Shown here: positions 16,987 to 25,315 of the stretch, one piece after another | Position numbering within the stretch: position 1 is the stretch's first letter | Layout of the letters: each line of letters begins with the position of its first letter | DNA from: JAJXWB01 sp039808645 | Lineage (GTDB): Bacteria > Pseudomonadota > Alphaproteobacteria > Rhizobiales > Beijerinckiaceae | Assembly: GCA_039808645.1 (NCBI GenBank) | Contig: JBDHTL010000001.1 | Coordinates: 1 to 64,000 of the forward strand | Direction: 5' to 3' | DNA: 64,000 nt | The notes under the pieces: generated by a model | The model's database searches: none | What the model saw: only the letters and a program-made list of their open reading frames with translations | Told to the model about the DNA's origin: nothing | Translations under genes and position numbers: made by a program

Positions 16987-17856
16987 TCAGCTCTTCCTGG
17001 TCAACGAGGGATCGACGCGCGAACGCACCGACGGATGCAGCCCCGAGGGATCGACGATCACGCCGAACTTCATCATGTTGTGGGCGTGGCACAGGTGGTG
17101 CAGGCCGAAGGCCTGCTCGATCGCGCTGTTCTGGCCCTGGATGTCGAGCGTGCGGTTGACCGCCTCCTTCACCGTCTTGACGGCGAAGGTCGGCTTGGCC
17201 GCGATCTTGCCGGCAAGCTCCAGCGTGAAGGACGCCAGCCGGTCGCGCGCGACGACGTGATTGACCATGCCGAAGGACCGCGCTTCCTCCGCGCTCCAGC
17301 TGTCGCCGGTCCACAGCATTTCCTTCGCCTTGCGCGCGCCGATCTCCCAGGGGTGAACGAACCATTCGACGCCGCACACGCCCATCGTGACCACGGGATC
17401 GCAGAAGGTCGCGTCGTCGCTGGCGACGATGAGGTCGCAGGCCCAGGCAAGCATCAGCCCGCCGGCGAGGCACTTGCCCTGCACCTGCGCAATGGTCGGC
17501 TTCATCAGGTTGCGCCAGCGCCGCGTGTTCTGCAGGTAGATTTCCTGCTCGCGCGCATAGCGCCCTTCCGCGCCCGCCGCCTCGAAGCCGCCCCAGGTCG
17601 AGACGACGGGAAAATCACGACCCAGTTTCTTATCGCCGCTATCGCGCAGATCGTGGCCGGCCGAAAAATGCGGATCGGCGCCGGCGAGCACGACGACCTT
17701 CACCGCGTCGTCCGCGACGGCGCGATCGAAGGCGTCGTTGAGTTCGTAGGTCATGTCGAGGTTCTGCGCATTGCGCGCCTCGGGCCGGTTCATCACGATG
17801 CGCGCGACGCCGTCGGCCGGCCGCTCGTACAGGATGGTCGAATAGGCTGGCGCCAT
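16987..17856 (-). CDS. Enoyl-CoA hydratase / crotonase family protein
   Basis: A 289-residue crotonase that would hydrate, or otherwise act on, the enoyl-CoA made by the neighbouring dehydrogenases. The oxyanion-hole blocks are DPHFSAGHDLRD near residue 62 and KCLAGGLMLAWACDLIVAS near 125. A MGVCGVEWFVHPWEIG block follows at the usual catalytic region. The C-terminus is a little longer than the classical 260 residues. The ATG at 17856 is chosen because the upstream open frame is antisense to the plus-strand dehydrogenase. Likely first gene of the crotonase/dehydrogenase operon. Confidence 0.88.
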   Translation of the reverse strand: MAPAYSTILYERPADGVARIVMNRPEARNAQNLDMTYELNDAFDRAVADDAVKVVVLAGADPHFSAGHDLRDSGDKKLGRDFPVVSTWGGFEAAGAEGRYAREQEIYLQNTRRWRNLMKPTIAQVQGKCLAGGLMLAWACDLIVASDDATFCDPVVTMGVCGVEWFVHPWEIGARKAKEMLWTGDSWSAEEARSFGMVNHVVARDRLASFTLELAGKIAAKPTFAVKTVKEAVNRTLDIQGQNSAIEQAFGLHHLCHAHNMMKFGVIVDPSGLHPSVRSRVDPSLTRKS

Positions 17857-18111
17857 CGGGACCTCGCATGGGCCGCGCCGCGCGTCGCGCGCCGTGTTGC
17901 GGCTTTCGTTTCCTCCGCGCGCCCGTTGGCCGGGCGTCGCGATCGTTTCGCCACGCAGAATGTCGAACAATCTTGCATGACGCGCCGACAGCATCGCGCA
18001 GGCCGGGACGCGTTTCAAGCCGATTTCGTCGCGCCGCGGCCATCCCCCGCTGGCCTTCGTCCGCAGCGCGGAATAAGAAGACGGAAATTCGTTTTCGAGG
18101 AGAGCAAGTCG

Positions 18112-19902
18112 ATGGCCTATCGCGCGCCGGTTTCCGAAATGGTCTTCATGATGAATGCGGCCGCCGGCTTGCAGGATGGCATTGCCGAGGGAATCTACGC
18201 CGACCTCGCGGACGGCATGGCCGAAGCGACGCTGAACGAGGCCGCGAAATTCGCCGAGAACGTGATCGGCCCGCTCAATCGCGGCGGCGACCAGGTCGGG
18301 TCCAAGTGGAAGGACGGCGTCGTGACGACCGCGCCGGGTTGGGTGGAAGCCTACGCCCAATTCGTCGAAGGCGGCTGGCAGAGCGTGACGGCTTCGCCCG
18401 AGCACGGCGGCATGGGCCTGCCGCAGGTGTTGCTGGCCGGCTGCATGGACATGTGGAGCGCCGCCAACATGGCCTTCATGCTCGGCCCGGTGCTGACCTT
18501 CGGCGCGATCGACGCGCTGGAGGCGCATGCATCGGACGACCTCAAGCACACCTATCTCGAAAAGATGATTTCCGGCGTCTGGCCGGCGACCATGAACCTC
18601 ACCGAACCCGGCGCCGGCTCCGACCTCAACCCGCTGCGCACCCGCGCCGAGCGCCAGGCCGACGGCACGTACAAGATCTTCGGCCAGAAGATCTTCATCA
18701 CCTACGGCGAACACGACATGGCCGAGAACATCGTCCATCTCGTGCTCGCGCGCCTGCCCGACGCGCCCGCGGGCACGAAGGGAATCTCGCTCTTCGTCGT
18801 GCCCAAGTTCATGGTGAACGCCGACGGTTCGCTCGGCGCGCGCAACGACGTGCGCTGCGCCGGCATCGAGCACAAGCTCGGCATTCACGGCTCGCCCACC
18901 TGCATCATGGTCTATGGCGACGAGGGCGGCGCGGTCGGCTATCTCGTCGGCGAGGAGAACAAGGGGCTCGCCTGCATGTTCACGATGATGAACGATGCGC
19001 GGCTCGCCACCGGCCTGCAGGGCGTCGCCATCGGCGAGGCCTCCTATCAGCACGCGCTCGCCTATGCGATGGACCGCAAGCAGGGCAAGGCCGCCGACGC
19101 CACGACGCCCCTCTCGCCGATCATCGCGCATCCCGACGTCAAGCGCATGCTGATGACCATGAAGGCGCTGACCCTCAGCGCGCGCGCGGTCTGCTACCTG
19201 ACCGCCGGCGTGATCGACCGTTCGCGCCGCGCCAAGGACCCGGCGGCGCGCAAGGCGGCGGCCGAGCGCGCCGGCCTGCTGACGCCGATCGCCAAGGCCT
19301 ATTCCGGCGACATCGGCAACGAGGTGTCCTCGCTCGGCGTGCAGGTGCACGGCGGCATGGGCTTCATCGAGGAGACGGGCGCCGCGCAGTTCATGCGCGA
19401 CAGCCGCATCATCGCGATCTACGAGGGAACGAACGGCATCCAGGCGATTGATCTCGTGACCCGCAAGCTGCCGATGAACGGCGGGGGCGTGATGAAGGCG
19501 GAGATCGCCGACATGCGCAGGATCGCCGAAGAACTGCGCGCGACCAACGATCCCTCGTTCGGCGCGACCGCGCAGCGCCTCGGCGAAGCGCTCGACGCCT
19601 TCGAGCGCGCGACCGACTGGCTGCTCGGCAGGCTCGGAACGGCCGTGCAGGACGCGCTCGCCGGCGCGACGCCCTACCTGCGCCTGTTCGGCCTCGTGCG
19701 CGGCGGCGCGACGCTGGGCGCCGTGGCGCTGGCCGCGCAGAAGGCGCGCGCGGCGGGCGACACGGACCCGGCGCAGCCCGGCCGCATCGCGACCGCGCGC
19801 TTCTTCGCGGAGAATATCCTGGTCGGCGCCGAAGGGCTCGAGGCGACGATCACCGGCGCGGCGGACTCGGTGCTGACGGCCGATCTCGCGCTGGCGGGGT
19901 GA
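18112..19902 (+). CDS. Large acyl-CoA dehydrogenase (596 residues)
   Basis: A 596-residue acyl-CoA dehydrogenase of the long form with an extra C-terminal domain. It has the FAD/substrate block NLTEPGAGSDLNPLRTRA near residue 165, the middle VHGGMGFIEETGAAQFMRD, and YEGTNGIQAIDLVTRKL, whose YEGT places the likely catalytic glutamate. About 150 residues follow, as in the FadE5/AidB-like group. The ATG at 18112 follows a GAGGAGAG ribosome site. It is divergent from the crotonase operon (255-base gap). Probably works in the same degradation pathway; chain length preference unknown. Confidence 0.92.
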   Translation: MAYRAPVSEMVFMMNAAAGLQDGIAEGIYADLADGMAEATLNEAAKFAENVIGPLNRGGDQVGSKWKDGVVTTAPGWVEAYAQFVEGGWQSVTASPEHGGMGLPQVLLAGCMDMWSAANMAFMLGPVLTFGAIDALEAHASDDLKHTYLEKMISGVWPATMNLTEPGAGSDLNPLRTRAERQADGTYKIFGQKIFITYGEHDMAENIVHLVLARLPDAPAGTKGISLFVVPKFMVNADGSLGARNDVRCAGIEHKLGIHGSPTCIMVYGDEGGAVGYLVGEENKGLACMFTMMNDARLATGLQGVAIGEASYQHALAYAMDRKQGKAADATTPLSPIIAHPDVKRMLMTMKALTLSARAVCYLTAGVIDRSRRAKDPAARKAAAERAGLLTPIAKAYSGDIGNEVSSLGVQVHGGMGFIEETGAAQFMRDSRIIAIYEGTNGIQAIDLVTRKLPMNGGGVMKAEIADMRRIAEELRATNDPSFGATAQRLGEALDAFERATDWLLGRLGTAVQDALAGATPYLRLFGLVRGGATLGAVALAAQKARAAGDTDPAQPGRIATARFFAENILVGAEGLEATITGAADSVLTADLALAG

Positions 19903-19923
19903 GGGGTGTTTCGTCGACACGAA

Positions 19924-20030
19924 CCCTCATGCTGAGGAGCGGCACGAGGCCGCGTCTCGAAGCATGGTCGAGGCGGCTGACCCGGCCGCCCTTCGAGACG
20001 CCCGCTGCGCGGGCTCCTCAGGGCGAGGGG
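19924..20030. repeat. Long palindromic intergenic repeat (CCTCAT...ATGAGG type)
   Basis: The left arm CCCTCATGCTGAGGAGC ... GCGTCTCGAAG is matched by the inverted right arm CTTCGAGACGC ... GCTCCTCAGGGCGAGGG. This composite long hairpin lies between the convergent dehydrogenase and LivF-type genes. Elements with these arms are common and dispersed in Hyphomicrobiales genomes. It could end both transcripts. Confidence 0.8.
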
Positions 20031-20052
20031 ATTGTGGAGACGGGGCCCGACC

Positions 20053-20757
20053 CTAAACCTCCAGCCACTCCTGCCGCACGCTCTCGTTGGCGGCGAATTC
20101 GGCGGGCGTGCCCTCGAAGACGATATGGCCGTGGCCCATCACGTAGAGGCGGCGGCTGATCTTCAGCGCGATGGTCAGCTTCTGCTCGACCAGCAGGATC
20201 GAAATGCCGCGCTCCGCGATCTCGCCGAGCAGCTTGGCGACGAGTTCGACCATCATCGGCGCGAGGCCTTCGGTCGGCTCGTCGATCATCACGAGATCGG
20301 GATCGCCCATCAGCGTGCGGCACATGGTGAGCATCTGCTGCTCGCCGCCCGACAGGACGCCGGCCGGCGTGTCGGCGCGCTCCTCGAGCCGCGGGAACAC
20401 GGCGAACATGTCGCTCATCGCCCAGCGGCCGGTCTGGCGCGACGACTTCTGGCCGAGCAGCAGGTTCTGCCGCACGGTCAGGCTCGGGAAGATGTCGCGG
20501 TTCTCGGGCACGTAGCCGAGGCCGAGCCGCGCGATCTGGTGCGGCTTGAGGCCCGCGATCTCGCGGCCCTTGAAGCGGATCGAGCCCTGCGGCGGCACGT
20601 CGCCCATGATCGCCTTGATCGTGGTCGAGCGGCCGACGCCGTTGCGGCCGAGCAGCGAGACGATCTCGCCTTCCTGCACGTGGAAATCGACGCCCTGCAG
20701 GATGTGGCTCTTGCCGTAATAGGCGTTGAGATCGGAGACTTCGAGCAGCGCGCCCAT
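20053..20757 (-). CDS. ABC importer ATP-binding protein, LivF type, with Arg in Walker A
   Basis: A 234-residue ATPase, last gene of a five-gene LivHMGF-type importer with its binding protein upstream. The signature LSGGEQQM and Walker B LVMIDEPTEGL are intact. The Walker A loop reads GRNGVGRST, with Arg (CGC) where Lys is usual. Other LivF relatives in this order also have GRNGxGRT forms, so it is probably functional. The start overlaps the stop of the LivG-type gene by one base. It would power uptake together with LivG. Confidence 0.9.
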   Translation of the reverse strand: MGALLEVSDLNAYYGKSHILQGVDFHVQEGEIVSLLGRNGVGRSTTIKAIMGDVPPQGSIRFKGREIAGLKPHQIARLGLGYVPENRDIFPSLTVRQNLLLGQKSSRQTGRWAMSDMFAVFPRLEERADTPAGVLSGGEQQMLTMCRTLMGDPDLVMIDEPTEGLAPMMVELVAKLLGEIAERGISILLVEQKLTIALKISRRLYVMGHGHIVFEGTPAEFAANESVRQEWLEV

Positions 20758-21506
20758 CAGTGCGCCTCCTCGCCGAGATAGGCCTCGCGCACCGCCTTGT
20801 TGGCGCGGATTTCGGCCGGTGCGCCGGTGGCGATGATCTGCCCGTAGACGAGCACGGAAATGCGATCGGCCAGCCCGAAGACCACGCTCATGTCGTGTTC
20901 CACCATGACGAGCGTGCGCCCCTCCGACACTTTGCGGATCAGCGCCACCGCCTGCTCCGTCTCCGTATTGCTCATGCCCGCCGTGGGCTCGTCGAGCATG
21001 ATCACGTCGGCGCCGCCGGCGATGGTGATGCCGATCTCGAGTGCGCGCTGTTCGGCGTAGGTGAGGATGCCGGCCGGAGTCTCGCGCCGCGCGGTGAGCC
21101 CGATCAGTTCGAGAACCTCTTCCGCGCGCGAATTGGCGTCGCGCAGGCGATCAACGAAGCGCCAGAACGAATATTTGTAGCCGAGCGACCAGAGGACGCC
21201 GCAGCGGATGTTCTCGAACACCGAGAGCTTCGGGAAGATGTTGGTGACCTGGAAGCTCCGCGACAGGCCGCGGCGGTTGATCTCGTAGGGCGCGAGGCCG
21301 GTGATCTCCTGGCCCTTGAGCGCGATCGAGCCCGACGTCACGCCGATGCGCCCGCTGATCAGGTGAAACATGGTCGACTTGCCGGCGCCGTTCGGCCCGA
21401 TGATCGCATGGCGCTCGCCCGCCTCGATCTCCAGGTCGAGCCCGCGGATGATCGCGGTCGGCCCGAAGCTCTTGCGCACGTCCCGGAGGGTGAGAGCGGC
21501 GCTCAT
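20757..21506 (-). CDS. ABC importer ATP-binding protein, LivG type
   Basis: A 249-residue ATPase with Walker A GPNGAGKST near residue 38, degenerate signature LTYAEQRALEIGIT, and Walker B VIMLDEPTAGM followed by MVEHDM. The insertion before the signature (SLGYKYSFWRFVDRLRDANSRAEE) is typical of LivG. The ATG at 21506 overlaps the stop of the permease gene (ATGA). A much longer open frame exists upstream but is a shadow of the permease gene. Confidence 0.93.
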   Translation of the reverse strand: MSAALTLRDVRKSFGPTAIIRGLDLEIEAGERHAIIGPNGAGKSTMFHLISGRIGVTSGSIALKGQEITGLAPYEINRRGLSRSFQVTNIFPKLSVFENIRCGVLWSLGYKYSFWRFVDRLRDANSRAEEVLELIGLTARRETPAGILTYAEQRALEIGITIAGGADVIMLDEPTAGMSNTETEQAVALIRKVSEGRTLVMVEHDMSVVFGLADRISVLVYGQIIATGAPAEIRANKAVREAYLGEEAH

Positions 21507-22753
21507 GCCTTCTTCCCTTCCGCCTGCGCCGCCGCCCAGGCGTCGTCGATGCGCGGCCAGACGAGTTTCAATCCGAACGCGCCGCCGAAGAACAGGACAA
21601 AGGCGACGAGCCACGGCACGGGCGAGGCGCCGTCGATGGCCATCTTGAACAGATGCATATTGGACCCGTCGGTGGCCGCCTCGACCAGCATGTGATGCGC
21701 CATCTCGGTCAGCGAGATCATGCCGAGAACGAGAGCCGCGAGCGGAACCGCGGCGAGCGCGTAGGAGGGCGCCAGCTTGAGGATGCGGCCGTTGCGCAGC
21801 AGCGGCTGGTGCAGGGACAGCCAGCCGGCGATGCCGCCGGGTGCGAACATGACGACGAGGATGAACAGCAGGCCGAAATACAGCATCCACGCCTTGGTGA
21901 TGTCGGACAGCGATATCTGCAGGAAGGTGATAAGCATCGCGCCGATGATCGGCCCGAAGAAATGGCCGATGCCGCCGACGAAGGTCATGAGCAGCACCTG
22001 TGCCGAGGTTCCCGCGCCGATCGCCTGGCTGTTCATGAGTTCGAAATTGATCGCGGCGAGCGCGCCCGCAACGCTTGCGAACATCGCCGACAGCACGAAG
22101 GCCTGAAAGCGCACGCGCTGCGTCGAATAACCGACGAATTCGGCGCGCTCGGGATTGTCGCGCACGGCGTTGCACATGCGGCCGAAGGGCGTGCGGGTGA
22201 GCGCGTACATCAAGGCGACGCAGACGAAGCACCAGAAGGCGATGAGGTAATAGACCTGAATCTGCGGCCCGAACTTGTAGCCCAGGAACGGCGAGAGTTT
22301 CACGCGGTTGGTGGCGATGCCGTCCTCGCCGCCGAAGAACGAGCGCTGGATGCCCGCGAGCGCCGCGACCAGTTCGCCGAGGCCGAGCGAGATCATCGAG
22401 AAGACGGTGCCGGCGCGCCGGGTAGAGACGGCGCCGAACAGCGCGCCGAAGAGCAGGCCGGCCGCCGCGCCGACGAGCGGAATGACCGGCAGCGGCACGC
22501 CGAGCTTGGCGCGCGCGACGTAATTCATCGCATGCGCCGCGCAGAAGCCGCCGAGCCCGTAGTAGACCGCGTGGCCGAAGGAGAGCAGCCCCGTCTGGCC
22601 GAGCAGCATGTTGTAGGAGAGCGCGAAGATGATCATCACGCCCATGAGGCTCATCATGGTGAGCGCGAGACCCGAGGGAAACACGAGCGGCGCGATCGCG
22701 AGGCCGATCGCGAACAGCGCGAAGGCCAGGAGGGTGCGGACTGTCTCGCTCAA
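21503..22753 (-). CDS. ABC importer permease, LivM type
   Basis: A 416-residue membrane protein with about ten hydrophobic helices. The LivM core is recognisable at SYNMLLGQTGLLSFGHAVYYGLGGF (permease signature) and at GGIGHFFGPIIGAML. About 100 residues beyond the usual LivM length form extra hydrophobic segments at the C-terminus. It overlaps LivH upstream and LivG downstream by four bases each, so the importer genes are tightly coupled. Confidence 0.92.
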   Translation of the reverse strand: MSETVRTLLAFALFAIGLAIAPLVFPSGLALTMMSLMGVMIIFALSYNMLLGQTGLLSFGHAVYYGLGGFCAAHAMNYVARAKLGVPLPVIPLVGAAAGLLFGALFGAVSTRRAGTVFSMISLGLGELVAALAGIQRSFFGGEDGIATNRVKLSPFLGYKFGPQIQVYYLIAFWCFVCVALMYALTRTPFGRMCNAVRDNPERAEFVGYSTQRVRFQAFVLSAMFASVAGALAAINFELMNSQAIGAGTSAQVLLMTFVGGIGHFFGPIIGAMLITFLQISLSDITKAWMLYFGLLFILVVMFAPGGIAGWLSLHQPLLRNGRILKLAPSYALAAVPLAALVLGMISLTEMAHHMLVEAATDGSNMHLFKMAIDGASPVPWLVAFVLFFGGAFGLKLVWPRIDDAWAAAQAEGKKA

Positions 22754-23685
22754 CTCTCGCGTGTCCCGAACAGGCCGGTCGGCTTGAAGATCAGCACGAG
22801 CACGAGCATGAGATAAGGCAGAAGCGGCGCGATCTGGGCGAGCGTGACGCCGCCGAGCTCGCCGAAGATCGTCGTCGCTATCGGGCCGATCAGATCGGCG
22901 AGCGAGCCGTTGATGGCCACGGCGAATGTCTGCACGAGGCCGATCAGCAGCGAGGCGACGAAGGCGCCGCCGAGCGAGCCGAGCCCGCCGACGACGATCA
23001 CCACGAACAGGATCGGCCCGAGCAGCGCCGCCATCGCCGGCTGCGTGACGAGCGCCGGGCCCGCGATGACGCCGGCGAGGCCGGCGAGCGCGGCGCCGAC
23101 GCCGAACACCGCCATGAACACGGTCGGCACGTCATGGCCGAGCATCGCCACCATGTTGGGATGGGTCAGCGCCGCCTGGATGATCAGGCCGACGCGCGTG
23201 CGCTTGAGAACGAGGATCAGGAAGGCGAACATGGCGATCGCGGTCGCCAGCATGAACATGCGGTAGGCGGGATAGGTCGTGTCGAACAGCCGGAAGGCGA
23301 CGAAATCGAGCGACGGCGGCACGCGGTAGTCGACCGGCAGCTTGCCCCAGATCATGTTGACCAGCTCTTCGATGACGAAGGCCAGGCCGAAGGTGAACAG
23401 GAGTTCGGCGACATGGCCGAACTTGTGCACGCGCCTGAGGCCGTAGCGCTCGATCAGCGCGCCGACGACGCCGACCAGCAGCGGCGCGACGATGAAGCCC
23501 GGCCAGAAGCCGATGCGCCGCGCGATCTCGAAACCGAAATAGGCGCCGATCATGTAGAACGACGCATGGGCGAAGTTCAGCACGCCCATCATCGAGAAGA
23601 TGAGGGTGAGGCCGCTCGCCATCATGAACAGCAGCATGCCGTAGAGCACGCCGTTCAGCGTCGAGAAGGTGATGAGCTGGAGCAT
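22750..23685 (-). CDS. ABC importer permease, LivH type
   Basis: A 311-residue membrane protein with about eight hydrophobic helices. LivH features are visible: GLTLIFSMMGVLNFAHASFYMIGAY near residue 25 and VVIVVGGLGSLGGAFVASLLIGLVQ near 225. It pairs with the LivM-type permease to form the channel of the importer. A palindromic repeat separates it from the binding-protein gene upstream, which may lower permease expression relative to the binding protein. Confidence 0.93.
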   Translation of the reverse strand: MLQLITFSTLNGVLYGMLLFMMASGLTLIFSMMGVLNFAHASFYMIGAYFGFEIARRIGFWPGFIVAPLLVGVVGALIERYGLRRVHKFGHVAELLFTFGLAFVIEELVNMIWGKLPVDYRVPPSLDFVAFRLFDTTYPAYRMFMLATAIAMFAFLILVLKRTRVGLIIQAALTHPNMVAMLGHDVPTVFMAVFGVGAALAGLAGVIAGPALVTQPAMAALLGPILFVVIVVGGLGSLGGAFVASLLIGLVQTFAVAINGSLADLIGPIATTIFGELGGVTLAQIAPLLPYLMLVLVLIFKPTGLFGTRES

Positions 23686-23701
23686 CGGCTAGTTGCGCCT
23701 T

Positions 23702-23802
23702 GTGTCATTCCCGACGCCCGCGGAGCAGGCGTCGGGAATCCAGACAGCATTGACGGGTTTGGCCTGGTTTCCCGATCGGGCCTGCGGCCCGTCGGGAATG
23801 AC
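23702..23802. repeat. Palindromic intergenic repeat (REP-like), inside the importer operon
   Basis: The outer ends GTCATTCCCGACGC and CCCGTCGGGAATGAC are inverted copies, with inner stems such as CGGGCCTGCGGCCCG. The ends match those of the element at 1151-1240. It lies between the binding-protein gene and the permease gene, where such elements often dampen downstream expression. Confidence 0.75.
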
Positions 23803-23809
23803 GGTCTGG

Positions 23810-25042
23810 TTACGGTCGTTCCATCTTGCAGGTGGTGGGCACGTTGGTGTCGGCCGCTGCGATCTTGGCGTGCTGCTTCCAGCCCCAGCCGGTCTTCTCC
23901 TCGTCGAACTTGGCGCCGGGGTCGAGCGGGCCGAACGAGCGGATGTACATGTCCTGGAAGAACTGGTGGTCATCCTTGCGCATCGTGCCCTGGCCGCCGT
24001 CGAACACGTCCGCCGTCATGCCTTCGAGTTTCAGCGCCACGGCCTTGGGATCGACCGAATTGGCTTCCTTCACCGCCTTGGCGAACATGCGCATCTCGTT
24101 CACCGCGCGCGGATACCAGAGCGTCACGCCGAACTTGGCGCGGAACTCTTCTTCCGTCTTCTGCGCGGCCTCGATCGCCGTGTTCGGATTGCCTTCGACG
24201 ATGTCGAACACCTTGTGCTGCAGGCCGGTCTGCTTGATCGCGGTCGGGCCGCCCGCGCCACCGGCGTAGTAGGTGTACCAATTGGCCTGCAGGCCAGCGT
24301 CGGCCGCGGCCTTCAGGAGCAGCGCGATGTCCTGGCCCCAGTTGCCGGTGATGACGCTGTCGGCGCCGGACGCCTTGATCTTCGCGACATAGGGCGCGAA
24401 ATCGGTGATCTTCAGCAACGGATGCAGTTCGTCGCCGACGATCTCTACGTCGGGCCGCTTCTGCTTCAGCATGTCGATCGCGAGCTTGCGCAGGCCCTGG
24501 CCGAAGGAATAGTCCTGGTTGATCAGGTAGACTTTCTTCACGTTGGGCTGCGACTTCAGGTAATTCGTGATCGCCGCCATCTTGATGCTGGAGGAGGCGT
24601 CCCAGCGGAAGTGCCAGAACGAGCATTTCTCGTTGGTCAGCGAGTCGTCGACCGCGGCATAGTTGAAGTAGAGCACTTCCTTGCCGGGATTGCGGTCGTT
24701 GTATTTCGTCACGAAATCCGAAAGCGCCGCGGCGACGGACGAGCCGTTGCCCTGCGTGATGAAGCGTGCGCCGGCGTCGATCGCCTTCTGCGCCTGCACC
24801 ACCGATTCCTGCGGATTGGTCTTGTTGTCGAGCGGCACGATCTCGAGTTTCTTGCCGAGGAGGCCGCCCTGCGCGTTGATCTGGTCCGCCAGCCACTGGA
24901 AGTGCTTGAGGCCGACCTCGCCGACCGAGGCGCCGCCGCCCGACAGCGGGTCGATGTAACCGAGCTTCACGGTTTCCTGGGCGCTCGCCGCGCCCGCCGC
25001 CAGCATCGCCGCGGCGCAGACGCCCAAAGTGAACTTACGCAT
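23810..25042 (-). CDS. Periplasmic substrate-binding protein of the LivFGMH-type importer
   Basis: A 410-residue type I binding protein. A signal peptide (MRKFTLGVCAAAMLAAGAASA, with cleavage before QET) precedes the mature domain, which begins VKLGYIDPLSGGGASVGEVG as in LivK-type proteins. Later blocks (LINQDYSFGQGLRKLA, ADSVITGNWGQDIALLLKAA) fit amide or carboxylate binding proteins. The ATG at 25042 has a GAGGGTGG ribosome site. First gene of the importer operon. The 25043-25315 gap upstream shows no gene. The ligand is unknown; the adjacent CoA ligase and dehydrogenases suggest an organic acid. Confidence 0.92.
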   Translation of the reverse strand: MRKFTLGVCAAAMLAAGAASAQETVKLGYIDPLSGGGASVGEVGLKHFQWLADQINAQGGLLGKKLEIVPLDNKTNPQESVVQAQKAIDAGARFITQGNGSSVAAALSDFVTKYNDRNPGKEVLYFNYAAVDDSLTNEKCSFWHFRWDASSSIKMAAITNYLKSQPNVKKVYLINQDYSFGQGLRKLAIDMLKQKRPDVEIVGDELHPLLKITDFAPYVAKIKASGADSVITGNWGQDIALLLKAAADAGLQANWYTYYAGGAGGPTAIKQTGLQHKVFDIVEGNPNTAIEAAQKTEEEFRAKFGVTLWYPRAVNEMRMFAKAVKEANSVDPKAVALKLEGMTADVFDGGQGTMRKDDHQFFQDMYIRSFGPLDPGAKFDEEKTGWGWKQHAKIAAADTNVPTTCKMERP

Positions 25043-25315
25043 TTCCACCCTCTCCTTGTCTGGATTTTGCCGGATATTCGACATGCCCCACCAGACATGT
25101 CAATCGCTCGAGCCCGCTTCGCCCGCCGGCCTGCGAAAAAGCCGCATGCGGCCGCCGCCCGCGCAGGTCGCCGGCGGCAATCTGCGGCGCTCGCGCCATC
25201 CGTCGATTCGCGGACAGGGCCCGCGCCGTTCCTGCCGGAGCGCGCCGGCCGAAAGAATGGAGGCCGCCGCCTGCCGGGACGCGCGACGCGCGCGCCGAAG
25301 CGACGACAGGCCGAT

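Noticed and set aside
14435..17473. Apparent N-terminal extension of the acyl-CoA ligase by about 1000 residues
   Set aside because: The extension is an out-of-frame reading of the dehydrogenase and crotonase genes on the same strand; the ligase begins at MFTEDTIP (14434).
17857..19920. Apparent N-terminal extension of the crotonase
   Set aside because: It is antisense to the plus-strand acyl-CoA dehydrogenase and lacks any domain; the family start is at 17856.
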